Source: Gnetum montanum
Lineage: Eukaryota > Streptophyta > Gnetopsida > Gnetales > Gnetaceae
NCBI GenBank assembly: GCA_015680685.1
Contig: MNCI01020108.1
Span: 152,292 to 175,211 of the forward strand
Length of the DNA stretch: 22,920 bases
Reading direction: 5' to 3'
Under the pieces are notes generated by a model. That model made no database searches and had not been told where the DNA came from. It saw only the letters and a program-made list of their open reading frames with translations. Both the position numbers and the translations under genes were made by a program. Positions 1-10,450 of the stretch are shown here, piece after piece; within the stretch, counting starts at the first letter, position 1; every line of letters starts with the position of its first letter.

Positions 1-216
1 ATATCGATAGAATTTTTAAAAACACATTTCTGATTCAGCAGTGCTCTTGTTTAGGCTATAGCCCAAGTGAAATGTCAAGTAGGATACTTTGGATGTAACC
101 ATGAATGTTTCATTCTCTTGTCCTTTTCATATGTAGTTATCAGTTTTTGTGCTCTCGGTGCTTCCTGAACAATAATTTGCCTGCACTGATCTCTTTATAC
201 ATTTCTTCTTCTGCAG

Positions 217-701
<485 letters not shown>

Positions 702-790
702 TTCTTGGTGTGCAGCTGACCAATGTGTTTGCTTGCTTGGTTTTTGTAATTGTTGAATTTCAATAAAAGTCCAAATCAAGCTTTGTTTAA
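702..790 (+). terminator. CPOX 3' UTR with polyadenylation signal
   Basis: The sequence follows the CPOX stop codon. It is T/G-rich and holds a canonical AATAAA at 762-767, about 60 bases past the stop, so cleavage is expected near 780-790. The exact cleavage site is inferred. Confidence 0.6.
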
Positions 791-963
791 AAGGTGATGC
801 CAAGTGAATCCGTTCTCTGTTCACTGCCTTTGTAAACTCAGTCATGCCATGTGCTTATGTTCAACAAATTTGGTATTCTACTAGACTTCTTTCCAAATGA
901 GGTCTTATTCTCCTATTCTATTCTGTCGTGGTAAATTTTTTTTACATGAAAATCACAGTATAA

Positions 964-984
964 TTTGTTTCCATTGGAAACAAA
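964..984. repeat. Short perfect inverted repeat (hairpin)
   Basis: TTTGTTTCC at 964-972 and GGAAACAAA at 976-984 form a 9-bp stem with a 3-base loop. No function is assigned. Confidence 0.5.
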
Positions 985-1042
985 CGTAGTTTGGAGATAC
1001 AAGTCGCATCTTTTCACCGCCGAATTATACTTTGCCATTCAG

Positions 1043-1060
1043 ATTTTTTTTAAAAAAAAT
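1043..1060. repeat. 18-bp perfect A/T palindrome
   Basis: The sequence is one A, eight T, eight A and one T, a perfect palindrome. It is low complexity and probably without function. Confidence 0.5.
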
Positions 1061-1792
1061 ATTCTGTAGAAGTTTTAATGACACTGCATTGGTGTGTGGG
1101 TATCGGCCCCGGTGCATGGATTTTATCCCATAGGCTTCATAGCTCAGCAACTAGGAAGTGCAGCTTCATTTCAAGCCAAGGTTTTGTACCAAACTTAACC
1201 TACCAACTTATACGCATCCAAATGGCAGAGACAGAGCATAAACTACCAATGTTTTAATCAGGGTATAAACGTATAGAAATGATAGTATAATAAGTAATAC
1301 AGTAAGTACATTGTTTAACGCGTGTAACCTTTAAACATTTTTACTAATAGGGCATGTGTAATCCACGTTTTAAGCAATGAAAATCATCTTCGTGAGGTTC
1401 ATTTTCTGGTTGTACTGGCAAAAGAATCTCGTGTGCAGCAATGATTTGGTGGGCATTTTGATGCGTTTTTGGCTTTGCGAGTAAAATCTAGAGTTGTTAC
1501 TGCACCGAAAAGATTCTAAAGCTATTACTGCAGGGAAGGATTCACTTTCGGTGTTGCTTGTGCAAGAAAGGTCCGAAGTTGTTAAGGTTTTGCTAAGATT
1601 TTTAAACCTACAAAAACTTTCATCCAACACGGAGGGTGGGGTATATTGCTGTCCATTAACAAAAATATGTGGTAGTAGAATTGTACATTGAATCTAATAG
1701 GACACTAAGATATAGTCTAATTAGAACTTTATAACTTAGCATTGATCATCTTAAGTGTTACAATCCAATATAGTTGAAGATACATAGTCCAT

Positions 1793-1827
1793 CAATGACT
1801 TGGAGCTTTCAAATTAGCAAGTCATTG
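1793..1827. repeat. 10-bp perfect inverted repeat with 15-base loop
   Basis: CAATGACTTG at 1793-1802 pairs exactly with CAAGTCATTG at 1818-1827. A related stretch (TGACTTGGAACTCCCAAATC) occurs near 2381, so the arm may come from a dispersed repeat rather than a functional RNA. Confidence 0.5.
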
Positions 1828-3198
1828 TTATGTGGTAATAGAATTTAAAAGTTAGAGAGGGCTCCAATGTATTACCATGTAGGTAGTTGAATTGAAAATT
1901 TAGAGATATTATGTATGCAAAAGATGTATTGGTTCTTTGACATAATATTTTAGCTTAAAGAAAAAGTCTAATTTAACATTTAGTATTTTTTATTGTGAAA
2001 GTGTAATATTGATTCGATTGAGATTGCAATTTGTAATTTGTAGTTGAGAATGTAGTTATATTTTATATCGTAATATTTTACTTAAGTTTCATGTTGACTA
2101 TATTTCCAAGGGACTTGAACATATGACACTCAATTTATCTTTTCATATTGTTATTATTATTAAAAAAATGTTTTTATTAAATTTTTTTGATTACTTTATT
2201 TAAAATAGATGTAATAATTTAATGTCAAAAAGTTTAGCTCCCTTGCTACAAACTATCTTGGATTCAAGTAGAATAGTCAAAATGGAGATATGCTAATGTG
2301 AGGGAAAATTTTATAGGATAGCAAGGGTGTTGGAACCTAAAATAAGCAAAACATAGGTACAACTAGTCTAAATTGAACCCATGACTTGGAACTCCCAAAT
2401 CAAATGTTTTTAACACCTCATTATTTTTTCATAGGATAGTAATTAGGCATATTATTTTATATGACGTTGAATGAGAAAAAATAAGAGCTATCTTATATGG
2501 TGTTGAGGTATATAAGATATAAAAAATAATTAGTGTAGCAAATGCTTAAATGGATTTAGATAGATGTTGATTCTTATCAGAAGAGATAAATGACAATGTA
2601 TAGACATTAGACGAAAGCTTTAAGTGATTTTTATATTAGATAAGTTGTAGGGATGACATCTTTGATGGTTTGGGTATATGTAAAGTAGATAAGATAATGA
2701 ACCTATTAAAAAAGGTTGCCACTATTCTAAGAAAGATGACAAGAAAAGGAGGAATACCCAAAAAAAAAAAAAAATGGAAAAAAAATAAAAAACCATTCAA
2801 GATGATTCAAAAAAAATAAAAATAAAAATGCAAATAATCAAGGATCTAGCTCTTCATAATCTTTTAAAAATATTTATTCAAGTAAGGAGAATGGTCTATT
2901 CAAGATATAAAGACATGTCTTTCAACAACACTTATTTTAGAGACTTTCTGGTTCGGTCTTTTAGCTGATTTATTGGTTAAAATTAATTGTTTTTCCCTAA
3001 TGCACTTCCTTTTTCTTGTGCTTTTAGGTTAGTAAAGATGAATGACAAAAGAGAATTAAAACTTCTAAATTGAAACTAAATTATACATACAAAGTTTGTC
3101 TAAATGAAATAAAAATAGAGAGAATTGAAGGGGAAAAGGGAAAAGAGAATCTAGTAAAATCAAAATCAAAATAATAAAAAAGGATAGTACTTAATGGA

Positions 3199-3204
<6 letters not shown>

Positions 3205-3243
<39 letters not shown>
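3205..3243 (+). repeat. Poly(A) run of 39 bases
   Basis: Thirty-nine consecutive A just left of the assembly gap. It could be the tail of a retroposed sequence on the plus strand or simple-sequence expansion. The gap 13 bases later may have been caused by it. Confidence 0.7.
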
Positions 3244-3245
<2 letters not shown>

Positions 3246-3256
3246 AAAGGGAAAAT

Positions 3257-4114
3257 NNNNNNNNNNNNNNNNNNNNNNNNNNNNNNNNNNNNNNNNNNNN
3301 NNNNNNNNNNNNNNNNNNNNNNNNNNNNNNNNNNNNNNNNNNNNNNNNNNNNNNNNNNNNNNNNNNNNNNNNNNNNNNNNNNNNNNNNNNNNNNNNNNNN
3401 NNNNNNNNNNNNNNNNNNNNNNNNNNNNNNNNNNNNNNNNNNNNNNNNNNNNNNNNNNNNNNNNNNNNNNNNNNNNNNNNNNNNNNNNNNNNNNNNNNNN
3501 NNNNNNNNNNNNNNNNNNNNNNNNNNNNNNNNNNNNNNNNNNNNNNNNNNNNNNNNNNNNNNNNNNNNNNNNNNNNNNNNNNNNNNNNNNNNNNNNNNNN
3601 NNNNNNNNNNNNNNNNNNNNNNNNNNNNNNNNNNNNNNNNNNNNNNNNNNNNNNNNNNNNNNNNNNNNNNNNNNNNNNNNNNNNNNNNNNNNNNNNNNNN
3701 NNNNNNNNNNNNNNNNNNNNNNNNNNNNNNNNNNNNNNNNNNNNNNNNNNNNNNNNNNNNNNNNNNNNNNNNNNNNNNNNNNNNNNNNNNNNNNNNNNNN
3801 NNNNNNNNNNNNNNNNNNNNNNNNNNNNNNNNNNNNNNNNNNNNNNNNNNNNNNNNNNNNNNNNNNNNNNNNNNNNNNNNNNNNNNNNNNNNNNNNNNNN
3901 NNNNNNNNNNNNNNNNNNNNNNNNNNNNNNNNNNNNNNNNNNNNNNNNNNNNNNNNNNNNNNNNNNNNNNNNNNNNNNNNNNNNNNNNNNNNNNNNNNNN
4001 NNNNNNNNNNNNNNNNNNNNNNNNNNNNNNNNNNNNNNNNNNNNNNNNNNNNNNNNNNNNNNNNNNNNNNNNNNNNNNNNNNNNNNNNNNNNNNNNNNNN
4101 NNNNNNNNNNNNNN
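3257..4114. other. Assembly gap (858 N)
   Basis: The run of N is unsequenced scaffold gap. The 3' end and tail of the adjacent minus-strand LINE may lie inside it. Confidence 0.98.
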
Positions 4115-4329
4115 ATTTCTTATATATTTAAGATAAGCATCAATAGGAAAACCTTAATGAATATGACACCATAAAAAATACAAATTTAGGAAATGTAGGA
4201 CTCTCCAAATATTTTTTATTATTATCATCCAAAAGTGCGATGATAATTGCATTTTCTAAGCCTTATTGAATTTTTATGAATAAAATCATTCTTTGTAATA
4301 ATTTCAAAAGCAAGTTTTGAATTAAAAAA

Positions 4330-5350
4330 AAGAAAACTATCTGCCATCCTTTCAAAAAATATCTTAAAAAACTTGATGCATATTGTTGTTAACTTTAAAT
4401 AAATTCTCATGATTAGAGTTCAATTTTTCAAATTTCCTTTTCCTATTTTTATTCAAACCATAGAGGCTAGAAGCTTCATTTCAAGTAATCCATCTATCAT
4501 GCATACATAGATGTGAAATCTACTCCAAGTTGTGCACAATCTAGATGCATTAGTAGCCCAAGCTCCTTCATTAAAAGCACACCACCATGAACTATTTTGC
4601 TTAAGCATATCTTCTAAAACTATAATATGATTGTAATTCCAACATTTACTAAGCTTGCATCAAGTTTTTCAAATTTATTTAAGAATTGGAAAACCATGAA
4701 TAAAAATGGCTTGAGGAAAAAGAATATAGTGAAAAAAGTTATTAAAAGATCAATTGTTATTATTTCTAGGTTTTTCTTGTACAAGTCTATTTCTTAAAAA
4801 GAGCATCCAAACATCATCTCTAATAATGCAGTTTGCAATCCATTTTTCTCTAAGAGAAATACCTTGATTATAATAATTAATAAAGCCAAGTCTTCCATCT
4901 TTCTTACTACTATTGCAAATATCCCAAGTAACTCTAGAAAAACCTTTGCTATGTTGCTTAGTAGATTAAAGAGCTCAACATATAATATGATCAATTCTCT
5001 TAGGAGAAGTTTTAAAATGAGCCTAATAACTAGAGTTATGAGTTGATGAATCATTTGCTTAATAAATAAATCTTTGCCAACAAGGGTGATCTTTTTTTCT
5101 TTTCATTTACCAAGCTTATTTTCAATTTTATCAACCACATAAATCCATAAAATAGTAAGAATAAGCTCAAAAGAAAAAGATATTTTTAAAATTTTGAAGA
5201 TATAAACTTTTTTCAAGATTTTCCAAGGCTTATGAGTAACTCACTTATTAATATTTTTATTACAATAAACAACAAATTTTTGCTAATTAATCCAAGAGCT
5301 ATATAACATGTAGTAATCCTTCAATCTAGCTAAAAGGTTATTGTTAAAAG
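4330..5350 (-). pseudogene. LINE reverse transcriptase, thumb and C-terminal part, decayed
   Basis: Read on the minus strand from about 5350 to 4330, with several frame changes and stops, the translation follows the post-catalytic part of plant LINE reverse transcriptases. In order it gives SWIN-QKF, VVDKIENKLGKWKEKKITLV, GKDLFIKQM, KTSPKRIDHIIC, QHSKGFSRVTWDIC, KKDGRLGFINYYNQGISLRE, KWIANCIIRDDVWM, and finally SSWWCAFNEGAWATNASRLC. The KIEKKLxxWK, WDxIC and GGLGF-type blocks are typical of the region after the catalytic core. A degraded A/T-rich continuation runs down to the gap at 4114. No functional protein is possible. The element's 3' end and target-site duplication are not identified. 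The lineage within LINEs is uncertain. Confidence 0.7.
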
Positions 5351-5394
5351 TAGATAGATTTTGAATAATGTTATTGTGGCTTGGGAGGGAATGT

Positions 5395-5800
5395 AATGGG
5401 CTTTTGATACTAGCCAAGACATTGCTTTTATTAAGTTAGATTATGCCAAAGCTTATGACTTAATTGTATAGAATTTCACTATTTCTTATCTTTATAAACT
5501 TGGATTTCATGATTATTTTATTTGACTTGTTCATACCCTACTCATTGATGCTAATGCTTAATTTGCTATTAATTTTAGATTAAGTTCCTTCTTTTCTCTT
5601 TAGCAGTCAGTTCGTCAAGGTTATCCTCTAACTCCCTATCTTTTTATTATTATAGCAGATTTTCTTTCACATGATCTGCATTATTATTTACAAAGGAATT
5701 TCAATTGATGATCAAGGTATGCAATTGCTTAACATGCACTTTGTAGATGATTCTTTTTCTATGATTAATAATTTGTGGGTTTCATTATGGTGGGCAATAC
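5395..5800 (+). pseudogene. LINE reverse transcriptase catalytic core, decayed, inverted relative to its 3' half
   Basis: On the plus strand the translation gives AFIKLDYAKAYD (5436-5459 for LDYAKAYD), KLGFHDYFI, LVHTLLIDANA, SVRQGYPLTPYLFIIIADFL (from 5607) and HFVDDS (5737-5754). These correspond in order to the LINE RT fingers/palm motifs, including the xxDD catalytic box (FVDD for the usual YADD/FADD). Stops and frame changes interrupt it. The segment starts abruptly near 5395, upstream of which the complementary-strand C-terminal half begins, so core and thumb lie head-to-head. The core ends just after the catalytic box, which is about where the minus-strand half begins in protein coordinates. 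Confidence 0.75.
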
Positions 5801-6900
5801 TAAGTTATAAAGTTCTAATTGGACTATAGGTATTGGGGTATACATATTTCAATTATTTTGGGTTCCAACACCAACCTAAGAGATAAAATAGAAGAGAAAT
5901 TAGTAAAAAAAATATTAGAACAAAAGAGAATTAATGGATTGGATGGAATTTTAGGAGAAATACAAAAGAATAGATTGGTGAACTAGAATTTAACCCAAGA
6001 CCTTTTGTGTAATAAGTACTATTCCCATTGAAGTAATATGATTAGCTAAAAATTTATGCAATAATTTTCTTAGTAATGCTAATATTTTTAAAAATTCCAA
6101 GGAGATGGGAGGGGGTTTAGAGTGCTTCTTAGAATTTAAGTAGAACATGAAAAATAAACAAGAACATAAATCTATGTGAATTTGTTTTGCATATTAATTA
6201 ATTTCATTTTTGGGAGGAAAATGTTAAATAACTACATCTCATGTATATGTGTGTGTGTATAGATTCTTGGTATAAATATAGGGTATATCAGATCATCAAT
6301 ATAAAAGAGAGAGTCTAAAGAAAAAGCTTAATAATTTTGGGGATGCCTTTTTAAGTTTTTATCCTTAAAACTAATCATAAAAAGTCTTTCCTATAAGGTA
6401 AGAAAGAATCAGATTTGCCCTTATTAAGAAGCATCCTTATGAGTTTTCACTTATTACTAAAAAGTTTCTTGTAAAGAGAAGAAGAATACTCTTTCCAAAG
6501 AAAAATGAAATCAACAATAAGAAATAAGAAACAAATTGCAATGAAAGCTACTAGCATTTCCAACTAGAACCCCCAAAATAAAAGGAATTAATATTGTAGG
6601 AAATGAATCAATTGTTCAACATTCAGTAGTAGAATTTTCTACTTGAAGCTATATTTGAAAAGTAACATCTTTAAAAATATAATATTTAACTCCTAAAGAG
6701 AGATCATAGTTATGTTTTTGCTTTCAAAAAATAATTACACGATAAAGAATGTAAATAAAATAGAGAATAAGTAGCTAAAGATACTTCTAAACACAAAGAA
6801 AAGAAGTAGACAAGGTAGGTTGATGACAAAGAATGATTATATTGATACTTGATTGAAAGTAAGTGTAAATTCTAGATGTTCATTTCTAATCATGCTATGT
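5801..6900. other. AT-rich spacer, no gene recognised; possible LTR fragment
   Basis: No coding sequence can be supported. A GT microsatellite lies near 6245-6258. Around 6219-6350 there is a TGTTAAATAAC start, a TATAAATA box near 6271 and an A/G-rich stretch, which together resemble a degraded Copia-type LTR. No matching partner or 3' boundary is visible, so this remains a weak suggestion. Confidence 0.3.
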
Positions 6901-7788
6901 GATGAGTTGAGATTTGACAGGCCCTAATGTTAGATACACAACATCGGAGTCCCAACATCGCGTACTTGACATCAAGGCTAATAAACAATGTTAGATACTC
7001 GACGTTGCCTCATTGAGATCACACCTATAAATACTGCACTTGGGCTTCCAGTTGAGACAACATGTAGAGCATGTGTAGAGCATAGGAAGTAGTTTTAATT
7101 TTTAGTTTCTTCTCTTTTAAGTCTATTATTCCTAGTGCATGCCTGCAGCGTGATGTTTGTAGTCATACGACAACTTTGTTCGAGTGTGATGTACTTGGAC
7201 ATGTTACATGATTGGCAATAAAGATCGAGATTACTTCCAGCATTGCAACATCCACTTAGATTAATATTGTTGCTTTAATTGTTTAATTCTTTCCTTAGTT
7301 AAACATTTCCATTTATTGTTATTTATTATTCTTGTTATTAAGCGAAATGTGTATGCCTTAATCACGAGCGTGTAAGTGTAAATACTTGTTAGCTTAAAGG
7401 TGTATCATTTGGCACAACTAGTGACATACACTTGGCAATCCCAGAAGTAGCTCCACGAAGTCCAAGACATGTATGAACCATTAAGTGCAGATACTCATCG
7501 TCATAGGCTAGTTAGATTTTTTTTCCATTATTCATTAGTTTAATTAATTCATCTCTTTATTGTCATTAGGAGTAGCGTAGAAATTAGACAACATCATATG
7601 CCTCACTTTGAACTAAACCATACATGCATGACAAAGCTACTACTAGTCCAAGTGGGAAGATTGTGAACTACGATTAGAGCATAGCAATCTAGATGTTACA
7701 ACTAGTTCCATTCATGGAATTCAACTGGATTGCGCATGAATGCCTGTAATTCGTATGGTTAAGCATAGGGGTACCTCATCGCTCATCA
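6901..7788 (+). repeat. Left LTR of Athila-like Ty3/gypsy element
   Basis: The 3' boundary is firm: it ends ...CTCATCA and, after one T, is followed by a primer-binding site at 7790. The interior holds TATAAATA at 7026-7033 and AATAAA at 7217-7222. A related block lies at 13108-13967 with the same order of signals; the clearest matches are the 16-base TGATTGGCAATAAAGA (7209-7224 and 13377-13392) and the GGGGTACCTC...CTCATCA end. The start near 6901 (TGATGAGTTGAG) is chosen because it aligns with TGAAGTGTTCAG at 13108, and is uncertain by tens of bases. Near the start two copies of an AATGTTAGATAC motif are seen (about 6927 and 6986). Confidence 0.7.
7026..7033 (+). promoter_or_regulatory. TATA box of left Athila-like LTR
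   Basis: TATAAATA in U3, matched by the same octamer at 13207 in the right LTR. The polyadenylation signal follows about 190 bases later, giving a normal U3-R-U5 layout. Confidence 0.55.
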
Positions 7789-7789
7789 T

Positions 7790-7807
7790 TGGCACCATTG
7801 TCGGGGA
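7790..7807 (+). promoter_or_regulatory. Primer-binding site, degraded Athila/Tat type
   Basis: TGGCACCATTGTCGGGGA lies one base after the LTR's terminal CA. It matches the primer-binding site widely seen in plant Athila and Tat elements (TGGCGCCGTTGCCGGGGA) except at three positions, all G-to-A or C-to-T. This marks the start of the internal region and fixes the element's orientation as plus. Confidence 0.75.
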
Positions 7808-7913
7808 TGGTGCTAATTATCTAGATTAGCTATATTATACATGATTGTTGTAAAGGAATTAATGCTATATCTTTTAGAAACTCTTAGCTCACACACATCA
7901 TAAACTAGGAGCA

Positions 7914-9390
7914 ATGTCTCTCCCACATGAAAATGACAATGCATGGTATAGTGAACACATTCATTGGAGAAATAATGAGATATATGATGAAGAAGATTGG
8001 AGTGATCAACCTTATGCAAGGGTTTCTTATGATCATGACCACCTTGATGACACTCAAAGACTACATTCACCTAAGGTAGACAATCTTAGAGGAGATGGCA
8101 TAGGTCCTAGACTAGGGGAGGTCTCAAGGTGTGAGACCTCCTTGAAACCCAAAAATGATAAATTAAGGGACCCTAAAGAACATCATAGACAATTCTTCTA
8201 GTTCCTCATCTTTCTCTTTCCCTTCAACGTCTAGTTTTGATAAAGATGAATGTAGGTATAGAGATAAAGTTTCACTAAAGGGTCAGACTAAAAACTAGAA
8301 TCAAACCCACGAGAAAAGTCAAAGAACTCACCATGAACATAGAAATTTCCCTCATAATTTTTTTGATGATGATGAACCCTTGTTGGCCACTATGAGCCTA
8401 ATGTATATCATAGAGGCCATTAAGTATCTCGCAGGCATTGCAAACAGAGTTGACTACCTAAGCTTGACATGAATAATATTTCAAAATTTTCAAGAGGCTA
8501 TGATTCAAATCCACAACATCATTTACAAGTCTTCCATGATGCCTGTGCTTACTACAACATTGAAAGTGGATGGCAAAAGCTTAAGCTCTTTCCTAGGACA
8601 CTAATTGATAGAGTTGAAGTGTGGTATTGATTGTTGAGACCAAACTCAATTCGATGATTGTCTACAATATTATAACTTTTCAATGAGAGATACCAAACCT
8701 ATAAAAGAGTGTCCAATTTGAGGAGACAAATCCAAGAGTGGAAACAAGAACAACATAGATATTATGCCTTGTTGAATCGATGCCTAGGTCATGGTTTCTC
8801 CAAGGAAGAGCAACTTTACCACATCATAGATGGGCTTCGTAATGAAACAAGGGTGACCCTTGGGATGTATGCCCTAGGGAAACTATACGAGGTTCAAGCC
8901 CATCAAATCAAAGAGATAATAGAGCATGTGGAAAAAGAAGAAGGAGAGATGTGCAAATGGGAGAATGTTGAGAAATCTCAATGGGACCCAACTCTTCAAT
9001 CAAAGGAAGTCAAAATTTATGGTAAGGAAAATGAAACCACTCTCGATAAGGTGATTCTACAACAAACCTTGTTGATGAAGGAGTCTATCAACGATTTAGA
9101 AGAAAAGTTTAATAGGATGTCCAAATGGATAAATGAAAATGTCACAACTCTCATTGAGATGGTCATGGAGAAGATCATGGAACACACGCTAGGAAAACAT
9201 CATAAATAGAGGACACAAAACCAAGAAACAATCAGGAACACTTTTCGGCAGATAAAAAAAGGAGTTGACAAAAGTGAGGCTAAAAACTCCACCACAAATG
9301 AAGATGATGGATGCGACCTATGCATATATGACCATCCAAAGGGCCAATGCCCTGTATTGTTGCATCTTTAGGAGTATTGGGTAGGTGGCT
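7914..9390 (+). pseudogene. Athila-like gag, broken
   Basis: The remnant starts at ATG 7914 (MSLPHENDNAWYSEHIHW), changes frame near 8195 and again near 8460, and then follows one frame to about 9390 with scattered stops. From 8465 the capsid core is clear: PKLDMNNISKF, HLQVFHDACAYYN, KLKLFPRTLIDRVEVWY, FNERYQTYKRVSNLRRQIQE, ALLNRCLGHGFSKEEQLYHI, IDGLRNETR. This corresponds to the Athila-type gag (LR..I..F.Q......RC..HGF....QL....GL...TR). Near the end, CDLCIYDHPKGQC (9312-9350) resembles the short C-x2-C...H-x4-C knuckle of that family. A gag protein would form the virus-like particle. The W of the conserved SI..W block reads TGA at about 8656. No protease or reverse transcriptase follows. 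Confidence 0.7.
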
Positions 9391-10450
9391 TAAATCTAAA
9401 ATTTGTGCAAAAGCACATGCTCAGGAGACTTCCTCTTTCACAAGATAATTATAGATAGTCCCACAACTGATCATACCATCCTAGGGGGACTTACCACTAT
9501 CCTTAACACAATCATCAATAGTAATGGCAACAACCATAGTTGTGGGGAAGGCGATCACCAAATTAGCCATACCCACCAAAAATGCACGGCTATTATGTTC
9601 CCTGTTTCTCCAACTAGTTCTACGTCATCCACTTCAAATTGCTACTACGACTCTCTCAAGTACCATAAATACATAACATCCCCTAAAGGATCACCACCAT
9701 GCACTTTTTACCATCTAGCTTATCCTTGATATTCTCATAATTCACCTCCTTATACTCCATCGCTAGTAATGCAGGAAGGTCTAGCCCTACAATATCAACC
9801 AATGGCTGCCACTTGTGCTACAAATGTGCAAAGACATGCTGACACTAGTGGGTCCCAATCGCAGCACCAGAAATGTCCCTTCTAAAGGAAAAGCCATAAG
9901 TCAAGGCAAACCACACATGAACCCACCACATCATCCGAGCCAGCACAAGGCCAACTTGGTGCATCACCTTCCCTATCTCAACCAATGTCCTCCAACCATA
10001 CACAAGGACCACCATTTTTCCATACTCCAATCCCACATCCAACCAATGAATCTACAAACATGGGGAGACATGAATCCATGCATATCATCTCATGCTCAAG
10101 GGTGCAATCGTGGGCTAGTCATCCATAATATTAACACACCTCATATCTTGATCCACCATACATATAACCATCAAGTGTGTCATCAACAATTTTTCTACCC
10201 AGCCACCACACTATCAATAAGCACCCAATGGTTGAGGCATGAAGGGCTTCCAACATTTCATTCATGCATGGATCCTATTCATCCACTTACTAATCCTAGC
10301 TATGACCAAGTGTTTAGTCATGGGAGTTACCCCTCATTCTTTTCTTCAAGACTTTTAAGTGCTTTTTATCTTTTTATTTTACAATTTTTTATCATTTTCC
10401 TATTTTTTTCTACATTTTCTAGTTGTTTTAATTTTCCCTATATGTAATCT
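9391..10450 (+). other. Decayed internal region of Athila-like element, Ser/Pro/His/Gln-rich
   Basis: Open stretches at 9403-9729 and 9815-10447 translate to Ser, Pro, His, Thr and Gln-rich sequence without known motifs, for example SQSQHQKCPF and TTSSEPAQGQLGASPSLSQP in an alternative frame with stops. In an intact Athila element gag would be followed by protease and reverse transcriptase, but no DTG/DSG, LPQG, YxDD or integrase HHCC/DDE motif was found on either strand. It may be the C-terminal linker of gag. Confidence 0.4.

Larger units (their letters stand above)
791..3256. other. AT-rich intergenic spacer, no gene recognised
   Basis: Both strands were read and no coding region could be supported. 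Short open frames at about 1370-1690 have no recognisable motif and biased low-complexity composition. Visible structure is limited to small inverted repeats (964-984, 1043-1060, 1793-1827), two imperfect copies of a roughly 26-base stretch at about 1491-1545 (each containing TTACTGCA), and A-rich runs at about 2760-2830 and 3205-3243. A TGTTGGAACC at 2329 resembles a Copia LTR start but has no other support. Confidence 0.5.

Noticed and set aside
1370-1691. Overlapping open frames on both strands downstream of CPOX
   Set aside because: No motif, short, and composed partly of an imperfect local duplication. No promoter or splice context supports a gene.
3205-3243. Poly(A) as the tail of the LINE at 4330-5800
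   Set aside because: The LINE's 3' half is on the minus strand, so its tail should read as poly(T) on the plus strand. The run has the wrong orientation.
4864-5046. Open frame of 60 codons on the plus strand
   Set aside because: It is the complement of the clearly recognisable minus-strand LINE segment and has no motif of its own.
2329-5875. TGTTGGAACC at 2329 (plus) and its reverse complement at about 5866-5875 as paired LTR starts
   Set aside because: Only about 12 bases match and no LTR body, TATA box or matching end was found for either.
5827-5910. Plus-strand translation resembling a LINE YLG...KIEEKL block just after the catalytic core
   Set aside because: It comes too soon after the xxDD box (about 25 codons, where some 80 are usual), and the same block is already represented by VVDKIENKL on the minus strand. 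A chance A/T-rich match is more likely.
9815-10447. Open frame of 210 codons on the plus strand
   Set aside because: His/Pro/Thr-rich translation with a hydrophobic Phe-rich end and no family motif. It overlaps a better Ser/Pro/Gln frame with stops. It looks like chance openness in C-rich decayed element DNA; the Phe-rich tail comes from a T-rich tract.
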